Shown: piece by piece, positions 50,101 through 62,100 of the stretch
How the letters are laid out: every line of letters begins with the position of its first letter
Position numbering within the stretch: the stretch's first letter is position 1
Source of the DNA: Pomphorhynchus laevis
Lineage: Eukaryota; Acanthocephala; Palaeacanthocephala; Echinorhynchida; Pomphorhynchidae
NCBI GenBank assembly: GCA_012934845.2
Contig: WNNJ02000715.1
Location: forward strand, 43,007-107,006
DNA: 64,000 nt
Reading direction: 5' to 3'
Program-made: the position numbers and the translations under genes
Notes under the pieces: generated by a model
What the model was told of the DNA's origin: nothing
Seen by the model: only the letters and a program-made list of their open reading frames with translations
Database searches by the model: none

Positions 50101-53100
50101 GAAACAAAACAAAAATAATTATCATAATATTTTCATTCAAAATAAATAATTTGAAAAAATTAGAAAAATAAAAAAATAATAATTAAAAGTACTAGATTTT
50201 TTTACAAGATTTAAATATTGACAAAAAAGCCAGTTTTGGTAAATTCATGAATTGAATTCATTGAATTGTTTTAAATAGCAAATCGACAAAAGGTGTCCTT
50301 TAAATTTGAAACAGTCTTTATGTTTCTTGGCACATTTATTAAACTTAATCTCTCTCAATGCATGGAACTACTTAAAGTTTCGAGCACTGAAGAAAAATTA
50401 AATAAAGTTATAAACAAAATAGAAAAGATTATTTAAACAAAATAATCGTTTACAACATCTTTACAAAATATTTAAAGTTACGTTAGGTTTATTATTCGGC
50501 ATAATAATATTGGAGTGTTTATGAATGTGATAAGCCTCAAGAATTTTTCTATTTAAACAATTGGTTTCTTTTGCTAAAACAGCAGTATTATTATAGTCAA
50601 TATTGTGATCTAAATTTAAACTATGGTTTAAATAATGGATCAGTATCCACTATTTAAAATTAATATGTAATGATGATTTTGAAACATTATTGAAACTGAA
50701 TTCAATTAAAAAGTGTTCATTTTGATAAAAAAACAACATATATGTACATCAAATCCTTTTAATTTTGCAGTTTCATATTTTTAATTTGCTGTCCAATAAT
50801 TCCGGTAATGCTTTAATCTGAATTATAAAATATGCAAAAATGTATGATATAAATTACTATAATGTAAAACGGCATTCGATTTGGTTTGTGCTATTCATTG
50901 CAACATTAACTTAATTTAGAAATTTGTCGTTTAATATGATTACTGAAGTAAGCACCGGAGCTTTCCATAATATGTTGGGTCTTCAAGATATGTATGTAAT
51001 TCGATTTGTTCCCTCCTGTTATTTTCGAGTAACAATTTCAGAGTTTAATCAGGTTTTGTGAAATAAAACCACATTTTCTCATATTTTATTCATCTTTTAT
51101 TAATTCTTATCACATTTTTAGAAGACATTTTACATTATAGCTAAGCATTATTCTTTTAAAATAATTAAATATATTAAATACAATTAAATATATAAAATTA
51201 TCTTATACATTTGATATTATTAATATAAACATTGATTTACATTGATTTGTTCTCTCCTGTCATTTTTGAGTAGCAAAATCATTATTCTTATAATATAAAT
51301 ATATAAATATTATATACAATGTATTTAATAAATATAAAATTCGTTTAATATTTACAAAATACATAAAATATTATACATTTAATAATTAAGCCGAACCAAT
51401 TATTGTGCCAATAGTCATAAAATGTTTTGAAATGTTAATGCTGATTGATAAAATTGCTAATAGTTAATAATGCTGTGGTAGATATTGCAGTCAAAACTGA
51501 CTGCAATATCTCGTTTGATTTTTTATCTTCATTGTACACAAAATAAATCATTTTATTCTTTCGTAAGAGCATCCGCGTTATGTGTTATCTTTAAGCTTAT
51601 ATCTTATATATTAAATTTATATTCTTTTTACGATTTAGCACATAGCAGCTGACAATGTTCTATATACAGTAGATTCACATACTCTATAAATTGAAATTTA
51701 TTATTGCTTTCAAAGTGGCTTTTATAACTTTAAATGCTTGAAGATAGTATAGTTTTAAATCGCTTAAGATAGATAATGTTTTTAAGTTATTTGATTTTGA
51801 ATTTTCTGTAATAGACGATTATTTGGCAATCCAATTGCCGACACACCGTCCGGCTTTTGGAAATCATCATCGCAGTTAAAATCAATGTGAGTAAATTGAC
51901 TTTTCGAGAATTGAATTTATAGCAAAATTAAGAAATAAATTTAATCTCTCTCATTTAGTACTGATAAATTAAAAATAGACTTAATTGGTTTAGATCGATA
52001 AGTATTATTTAAAATTATTATTTTTAAAGTAAATACTGACAATTTTTTTAAAACACAAGAAATCAAAAATTGTTTATTGCAAGGTATAACTTTATAACTT
52101 GATAAGTGGTTCTAACAACACAATTCTCTATGTAAATATCCCAAGTTTTCAATTACCATATAGCAAACGTTATCTATGTTCATTGTGTAAGCAGACCATT
52201 GTAAATTAGAAAAAAATAGAGAAGAGTCAAATATTTATTCTGTTTTCAAATTTTCGACCCCCTACTTTGGGGGTTGAAAATTTTCCTCCCCTCCCATCCT
52301 TATCTTTTGAGGGGTCCTACAAGGTTCAGTGCTAGGTCCCCTGCTTTTCTCGCTTCTGCTTGGCGATCTCTCTCCGTTTATCAAACCTTTCTCCTTTAAC
52401 GTCATGCAATACGCCGATGACATCCTCATATATGCACATGCACTCGCACAACGCATACAAGATCTCGGCATTTTTGCCTCCAACTGTCTTTCTTCTATCT
52501 ACGAACGTCTCTCCAATCTCCATCTCGTTCAAAACCCTGATAAGTCCAAAATAATGTGGATCATCCGCCGTAAACCAAACATATCTCCTCCAACTGTATT
52601 TTTGCCTCATCAATCATCCCCATAGTACACAATATCACTTTCTTAGGCTTCCATTTCGATGATCACCTTTCCCTTAAACCCTTCGTCCGTGACAAGGTCC
52701 GCTCGTCTAACTTAATTCTCCGTGACATCCGCCGTATTCGCCCCCTTATCGACTTCCGTTCTTGTATGTTTCTTCTTTCAACGCTTCTTTTCCCTAAAAT
52801 CGATTACTGCCTTAACCTTATCACCAATTCTCCAAAATCCATAATCCTACCCCTACAAAGAATAATCAACTCCGCCATTCGAGTGCTCTTTCGTCTCCGT
52901 CGCTTCGACCACACATCCACATATTTTGCCCAACTCTCCTGACCCACAATCAGCATCTGTATCAAACTCCGCCTTCTTCTTGTAACTTTTCGTCTCATCG
53001 CTGTCGACTCCCCTTCGTTCATCAACCTTCCTTTCTTAGACGACACTCGCCCTACCTCGCTATCGCTGCGTTCCCGTAATTCCCTCTTATTCTACGTTCC

Positions 53101-56100
53101 CAATTACTCCAACAACTACGGTCTCCGATCCTTATTCGTCGCCGCCTCACTCTGCTGAATCAACTCCCTCTCGACATCCGCCGCGCTCCTTTCTTTATCA
53201 CATTTAAACACCTCCTCCGTTCACACCTTCTCGACACATGATTTACATTTTTGTTTTGTTGTAATCGTGTAAGCGTGCGCTGGCACGCATTTGCCACGTT
53301 AAGAAATAATTTTTTCTACTGCGGTCATCATCAGGAAATTGTTTCCTGATGATGACCGCATTGTTTCACCGATAATATGTAAATTTTCAAAACAAAACTG
53401 ACAATTTGTGCACGTTGGAGCTTCAAAAGAACTTGTATGTAGTTTTAAAAAACTAACTATGGAGGCAGCTGGTCAAATGAATTTTGCTTATGAATTGTTC
53501 TTGAAGATATGGCCAACGCTGGACAGTTGTCAGGGGGATACCGTGGATAATCGAGAGGATTTTTCTGAACGCTTGGATCGCTCTCTTAAACATTTCTTGT
53601 TGGATTTTCTCAATTCGAAGGGTGTGTTTGCGGTTTTACATTGACCATGCCGAAGTCAACTTCCAGGGGTACATAGTTTACGATTGTGATGAAGTATTTA
53701 TCGAGGGCAGTGATGGCACTGTATATGTTCATGGAGAAATCAACGTGAGATCTATCGACCATGCAGATGAACGATCTGGGGACTTTTCTGATTACAGAAT
53801 CGAAACCGAAAGAAAGTGTGATGATGCTCTTATTGATAGCATAACTGAAAACGACAGTAATGAGGATTGTGAGGACACCTGGGCTTATAGTTTAGAGGCT
53901 GACACTGTAGATACCTTTAATAATATCGGTGTAATTGATGTTCTATCAGATAATATAAGCAATGACTGCAACGATTATGGGAATAACTACCTTGCGACTA
54001 TAGCGCTGATGGAGGACGTGACATCTATCGACGATGCAGATGAACGATCTGAAGACTTGTCTGATTGCAGAATCGAAACCAAAAGAGAGTGTGATGATGC
54101 TCTTATTGATAGCAGAACTGGAAACGAGAGTGATGACGAATGTGAAGACACCTGGACTTATAGTTCAGAGGTTGACACTGTAGATACCTTTAATATTGTC
54201 GGTGTAATTGATGTTCTATCAGATAACAGAAGCAATGACTGCAACGCTTATGGGAATGACTACCCTGCGACTAAAACGCTGATGGAGGACAACAACGATT
54301 CTGGAAATTACCACTGCTGTAGTGTGGAAAAAGAATGGTTCTAAAAAGGCTTGAGTCTTCCGGTTGTGGTTGTTTCTTTGATACAGTAACGTGTTGAAAA
54401 TTCAAAAGAAAATAATCCTTACTACAAAGCAAACTCAGTACCACTAAACTTCTCTGCTAAGTTCCAAAGGTGCCTCACCTGCGATGGCCTTGGCTTCGGT
54501 GTGCAGTTCGGAAGCGTAAGCTTTTTAAGAAGACGGGCAGTGGAAGGCTCCTTCAGACTGGAAGAACAATGCTTTGAAGGAGGTGATGTGTTCGAACAGA
54601 AGGGAAGTATGGAAATCATGCGATAAGACCGCTGGCCTCCGTCTGCTAGAATCCTCTCCTTATGTGGTACTAATCCTTCCATGTTTGCTTATATATTCTA
54701 ATTGTTGACAAAAAAATTTCACACACGGTTGTATTTTTAATAAAATCTTTATTTATTTATTTATTTATTTGATAATATGTAAATAACACTATCAATAATA
54801 TTGTGTTTCGTAATGTTCTTTATATAGTTTTGTATCGTTACATTTTTTATAACAAACTAAGTCGTTTTCGGTACAAGAATAATTTATGTTATAATCAAAG
54901 GTTTCAATAAAAATGTGTAGTCCATGGATGCAACTCTAGATATGCTGAAGATGATAACAGAAGTTAGCGAAATATCAAAAATAATTTCCTCTCTTCTTTG
55001 ATCAAGTTCCAATAATTATTTATACAAAATGAATCATTATCAACTATTTAAAATTTAATACATATATTCTTGCATACTTTCATGTAATTTTCATTGAATG
55101 TAAAAAGTTATTGTATTAAAGAATTGAAATCAACATGTAAATATGATATTAGAAACATTACAAGTCATGAAAAATGAAGTGAAGTGTACTTAAATACAAT
55201 TCTTCTTGTACACTTTCATGTAATTTTTTGTGTAAAACGCGATTGTGTTATGGATGCATATCTTAAGTTTTTGTGGATCAATTAGGTTGCACAATAGATT
55301 TCATTCCGTAATTATTTGTATACAAATGATTATTCTAATATTTGGATTATTTTTTGTGTATACCCAAGTGAGAGACTAAGTAACGATTTAATATTTTATC
55401 AATTCTTTGTTTAAAGGAACTACTTTTAAACAATTTAACCTTTAATGAAAATTAAAAGAGTTTTCAGTTTACAACTTAACATTTTTCAATGTATGAAATA
55501 AAAGCTAAGAAAACTACAATAGCTTAATGTATTTTACAAGACAGATAAATCTAATATTAATGTAAAGTTCATCTGTAAAGTTCATCTACACAGACTGTCA
55601 ATTAAATAATATTCATTATTTATTAAATAATAAAAAGAGTTTTTAATTTACAATCTAACATTTTTCAAGGTATTAAATAACGCAAAGAATTATAAAAAAT
55701 TACAACTAAAACAAGTAATAATCAAAACAACCTGAAATTAATTAAAAGCTGATAAATATTAATTGATAATTAATTTTAACTAAATAATTTTTAAAATTTA
55801 CTAAATTTACCTGCACGATTCACGACTTTGTGAATTGTGAATTTGTAGAATTACGAATTGAACAAAACTTTAATCTGCAGATTACCTGACTTAGCGACGA
55901 TGTCAAATTGTTAAACAAAATTATGATTGTAAATCATTTTCTAAAAATTGATTTTTATTCTTGTGAAAATTGCAAATTGACTGTTTTTACTGATGGTGTT
56001 ATCGACTACTAGATATCGACAAATCCATGCGTTGCTTGTTATTAATAATAAAACTTACACAACTTTAATATGTATATACCCTAAATTAGCATTAATGAGT

Positions 56101-59100
56101 ATTCAAATTTTATTAAAAACATAATTTAAATTACAAATATTTTTATAAATTAATTTATTTTTATTTCTATTTATGTAAAATTACAAATCGAATGTCTGAA
56201 CGTTTTTAGCGACTGTTAGATATCCACTAGAAAATGATTGCCTTTCGTGATGTTAATAATACATCGTTAGTTACGAAACTATTCCTTAATTTAATTTTAC
56301 CAATAATGCTTGTAACATCATTAGTCACAGATTTCGGTTAAAGTGCCGAATTACCTTTATTTGCAAATTAATTTTCGTTCTTTTCTAATTGATGCTATTT
56401 TAGTGCAATTACTTTGAAACATCTTCAATGCCTTAATATAAATGGAATTTCTAATCAGATTGAAGAAATGTAAGTTCATCACACATTTAAGGAATTAAAT
56501 TTATGAGATAATAGCAGTCACTTATATGATTAAATGTATATCCTTGACATATTTCCTTGAAATCCATTTTAAGTTGTAATCACGTTGAATATTAAAACGA
56601 AATGTAAATATCGTACATCTTAAACCAGCAGTGTATGTACAAAAGTGAATTTCAATGGATGCCACAATGAGTTAATGATATTTTCACCTTATTGAAAGGG
56701 AATAAAATTGGAATAACGTACGTTACATTTCAGTATTTGTAGACCTCATCAGCAACTTATCCAATAACTACGTTTCACGTTTCGGTCCTTTTAATGTTGG
56801 CTGACGATCACTCGACTCGTCTGCTTTATTGACAATTAGATTGAATGAAATTGAATTGCATTTTCAAATATAATTGAAATGATTAAATAATTAAATTTAA
56901 TTAATGGAGAGAGTGAATTTATTATTTTTATTACAAGTCAAATTTTCGATACCTAACTGCTATAATCCTAAAGATAAAATTTTGAAAAATGTAAAGCAAA
57001 ATCAAAATATATACTTAATTCACGAAGCAGCAAATCAAACTGTTCCAATCCTTTCCAGAATCCACAGGTTTACCACATCCTAGTAGTATTAAGCAACTAG
57101 ATGTGCTCCTTTCTTGTAAAAATAAAAAATAAAACACTGGCAATTCAGTAGATACAAAATGAAAGAAATAAAAATTAAGACCACAATAAAATTTAAATTA
57201 AAATAAATAAAAATAAACCAACATATAAAATAAAATTAATAATTAAAACAAAACATATCAATTGCATTACATCAAATAATAAACTTAAAAAACAAAACAT
57301 TGTTATTATTATAAAATATATATATCAATATCCGGTTTATTATTACGCATTAATATATTTTTATTTTTATTCATAACGTATGTTTCATGTATTTTTCGTT
57401 ATAAACTACCGCTTTTTCGGAAATTATTACACTATTTTAAAAATAGATTCTATGATTATTGTTTAAGGAATGGTCTATAATAGCGCCGGATCCTGTTCCT
57501 CCTTTTTTAACAGAATATTTATGTTGGTAAATAAGTTTAGCCAAACCTTGGTATGTTTGCCTATATAAACTTCATCACAACCCTCACATGGTATTTGATA
57601 TGCTACACCATCTTGGTTGTAATAATGTTTACGTTTAAAAAAGCTTTTAATTTTGGGCATCTTTCTGATGTAAACAAATATGCTTGTTCTGCCCCTTTCT
57701 GAACCCTTTATAAGCTTAATCATTTTGTTGTTCTATTTATCATTAATATAGAATAAATCTATGTATTTTGATTCTATTGAGGTCCTACCAGTTTCGTCTT
57801 ATCATTTTTTCCCTTGAAATAAAATTTTTGATTACCAAAGAAGGATGTCTACTGGTTACCAGGCTCTTATTAATGTTACCATCCATCTTCCTTTTTATAG
57901 ATACTAGAACAGATTTCCTTGGCTCTAAAGGAAATAGATGAATCAACGGAAATTTGTAACTTCCTTTTGGTATAATTGAAGAAGATTCCTAGCTTATCGA
58001 ATTAACAATGTTAGGATATTCGTTAATCTTTTGGTATACATTAGTTTCAACTATATTAGTTCTGACTTCTTTTTAAAAAGATGTCAGAACTTTTATTCTG
58101 ACACATCGTATGTTATTTTTTAGTCAATTCATAACAATTGACTTTTATTTTAAATTTAAATTTTAAATTTCAACTTGATATAAATCATATAAAATCTAAA
58201 ATAAGATAATTATAATTATTTATAATTTTTTTATAATTAAAATAATTTATTTAATAAAATAATTTAATTTTAAAATAACCATTCAGCGGAAATTGTGTTA
58301 CTGATGGGTAATAAGCAATATGCTTTGTATGATAATAAGGTAAACTAGATAATCAAATTTCATAAGTGGAAATACGTCATTAGCATGTATTTGGCCCCGC
58401 TGCTGTTTTAATTCGATGAATGAGTGTGCCGAAATCTGATAACAAAGCAGTTCCTCCTGATGACCTTTAATCATTATTCCTTTAAATTATCTGTTATTTT
58501 TAGTACTTTTCATAAAAATGACCTTTATTTTAAATTATAATTTTAAATTTTGACTTTATATATAAATAATATTAAATCTTATATAATTATTTATTATTTA
58601 TCCTTATTTTTTATTTATCATTTACTGTTAAATCATATCATTGTTTCCACTCTCAACTCACAAGACAATTTTTTCACTAAAAACAACATACAATATAGAA
58701 TATTATATTCAATATACAACGTACGCGTCAACATACAATGAAAACAATATTGCATTCTGCATATTTATTTTGCTTGTTAGTTAATTAGGAACACTTAATC
58801 TGAAATATTTAAAGGTTAACTTGATAACACCACGAGAGAAGAAAAATAACCAAATGTAATAAAATGGCATATTCTGTAGATTAATCTAATTTTTCCTCTG
58901 AGGTGCTGGTCAGAAAGCACTTTTGATACTTCTACAGATAACATCTAAATTGATATCAAAAAGAAAAGTTGCATACAATGATGTAAAAAATATAATTGGG
59001 TTTGCTTTATCGTTTAGATTTTGTCTCTTGTAATCACTAAAATTTATACATAATATCATCAAAAGTAATACATAGTTTGGTACATAATTTATCCAAATTG

Positions 59101-62100
59101 TTTGAATCCAATTTGTGTAAACATAAATCAATAATTAAAAGCTACGCGCTATACAGAATCACCTTGTTTATAATATCTTCATATCCATTCACTCAAATAA
59201 ACTTCAACCTTTTTCACTTTTTTTGATATTTTTACTTGTAAGACTCGATATTATTGAAAATAAAATTCAATATAATAAAACTCGATATAATTAAATCGAT
59301 ATCATTGAATGATCATATAATAAGACCCGATATGCTGAGTTAAAATATCGATAAAAATATGGACAAATGGAGTTTATATTTATCGCTATCATGCTCATAT
59401 AAATATACGCTGCCTTAACAATATCGGCAAAATATAATTTATGCTTTATGCGCTATGATACTCATATAGGTGATAGGATAACCTTAAAATATGCGACCTA
59501 TTCTGTCAAAGAACGTTTTTCTGGCTACGTCTGGGAGGACTTCTCCCGGTTGCCAGAAGAGGTAAAGAATATTGATCAGGAATGGGAGATGTTAAGATCC
59601 TAGTTCGTCAAATCAACTTTGTAAAGTTGTGGCTCGAAGGCGCTTGTAGGTGCTTGTAGCAGAGAGAATTTTTGTACTGCTTGGTGGCCAACAACAGTTA
59701 GAGATTTCGCCAAACAAAAGAAGCTGGCTTTTAAGACAACTTTGCCAGATAAATCAGTGGAAGCTGTAGACAAGTACCGAATGGCAAAGAAAGCTTCAGC
59801 TCGAGCAGTTACTAAAGCGAATAAGGTGGCTTGGGAGAAGTTTGTAGAACACTTAGAACTTGATTATTGATCAGCTTTGAAGATGTTCTGGAGGACGATC
59901 AGGAAATTTGATATTGGAAAGCAGCAAAACTCCTTAAACTGTCTATGACATGAGATGATATATGCGTTTCCTTAACCTGTTGGATATGCCTTATCTTGTA
60001 GATGTAGAGCCTTTAGAACCAACAGAAGAGCTCATCTCTTTGAAAGAGGTCATTGCTGTTGTTCAAAAACTTCGTAATAGCAAGTCTTCGAGAATAGATA
60101 AGATTAGATCGTAAGCGTTAAAGGCTTTCTACGTTGTAGTCATGATGTGGTTAACACGAATCTTCAATGTTGCATTAAATTGGGCAAGGTTCCAACTGAG
60201 GGGCAAACTGATCATTCGCTTATCGCCATATAATTTCAACAAAATCGAGTTTATTCTGTAAGCTACCATGCGCAAATTTAAGTATATGATTCAATAGACT
60301 ACCAATTCATCACTCTGAATTTTTGATATGCAGGATATTACACGCTTTATGATAGGCGGAAGTGTTTTTATATTTGGGAAACCTCCCGTACGTACCCTTT
60401 GTTATTTTTTATTACAAGAACATGCTTTATCAATCTGACATACTATAGCATCTACTCCAAAACCCATAGAATACATGTATTTTTAGTCATTTATAATCTC
60501 GTTTTGTTCATGAGAAAATATACAGCAATGGAAATGTCAATTTTGTAGCTTTATATCCTCCACAGTTTTATTGTTGCACTTTTAACATAAAAAATGTTTT
60601 TAAGGACAAAATCATGTTTAAAACTCTGGATTTTTATTAATCCTCCTATTATACCATCTTCTTTAAAACTCATAAGATTTTTATGAATCCTGAGTTTGCA
60701 ATGTAATATCAAATCTGCTCATGAAAGCGTTGTTTCTTCTAGATTTCGTAGTTTTTATATCCTCCGCAGTTACGAATATTGACACCAATATTCGTAAGGC
60801 CCAAGTACTGAGCACTATCATTTCAACATGCCGTAATACTTGAATGGTCTATAGAGAATCCAGCAAGTCGTTAAAAAATTGCACGACAAACATTCCTGCA
60901 AATTGTAGACTCCTTACAGGTCTAACAATTTTTGAAATATATTTCCTGAGCTATTAAAAGTAAGAATGTTAGACTGCTATCTTCTTTAATACAAAATTTA
61001 CGTTAATATAATTGAATGTGTAAAATTGAACGAATAAAAAATTAGATTTAAAGCAATTAAACAATTAATCATTAATTAATTGATTAATCAATTAATCAAT
61101 CATTCACTTTAATCAAACAATTAAAGTGAATATTTCTATTAATTTAAAATTAAAATTAATTAATTTTGTAGTTTTTTATAATTACAAAACGATAATTATT
61201 TCGAATTTTAAAATATAAATTTTCGGTTGCGCTAAGAATTAAATGTCTTTTTAAAATCCATAAGCAGCGAAATTCGAATTTAAAATGCAAAATTGAATTT
61301 TTATTATTTCTAAATTTTCGAGTTACTGCGCACATAAACTTATGTTGTAAACAGGCAATATCGTTACAAATTGTTGCAATTTTTAAAATTTCATTATTTA
61401 AGGCAATAAAACAATAAAATACTCAATCCATAGAATTTTTATAATGGCGTATTGATGAATACTAATGCAAAAATATGTTCGTAAATTTAAAGAATAAACT
61501 TGCATTAAAAAATCTCATCGAAATATTTTCAGTGTATTTTGTAGTCTGACAATTCGCTACTTTAGGTTTTTCTCTTCGCATTCCTTCATTTAAAATTTTA
61601 TTATAAATATTTTTAAATTTATTTTTGATTTCATTGATGTTATAAATTTAAATGCTGTTGTATCAGCGTTTTAAGATGCTGTTTGTCTGTTAATAGCAAA
61701 TAAGAATGCCATTAAGTAACAAAATTAATACAAAATTTATATAATTTTAAATTTCACAAATTGATTTGCCTGGAATTCTTATATCCGCTCATGAATCGGT
61801 TATTTCTTCTAGATTTCGTAGTTTTTATATCCTCCGCAGTTTTTATGTTTGCCCTGTCAAACATAGTTATTTTTTATTTTGGTAACGTTTTTTGTCTCAA
61901 TCATATCAACACGACAGTAATCGATTTTAAATTGAATTCTTCAAACACGTTTCTGTCTCAAAGAGCAGATTTGCTCTTTAAGGCTTACAGAATTTTTTTC
62001 CTTTTATTTCTTCACAAAGCGTTTCGTGTCTTAAATGGGCGCCAAAATAATGGGTGCCACGAATCCCCAGATTCGTGGCACCCATTATTCTTTATATAGG

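Larger units (their letters stand above)
53385..54770 (+). mobile_element. Retroposed 1.39-kb unit with (TTTA)n tail, non-autonomous
   Basis: The sequence gataatatgtaaat occurs at 53371-53384 and 54771-54784. Between them is a unit whose plus-strand 3' end reads AATAAAATC followed by about six TTTA units. That is the signature of a LINE-mediated insertion. It codes for no RT or endonuclease. The last bases (ttgtattt...aaaatctttatt) resemble the 3' ends of LINE family 1 copies C and D (ttaagaaaatctttattatt), so that LINE may have mobilised it. It lies inside the LRR gene intron, in sense orientation. It is either a processed copy of a host mRNA or a new type of protein-coding non-autonomous element. 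Confidence 0.75.

Noticed and set aside
61761-62099. 112-codon plus-strand hydrophobic frame
   Set aside because: It overlaps a repeated non-coding block and a perfect hairpin at 62046, and its codons are dominated by T-rich triplets.
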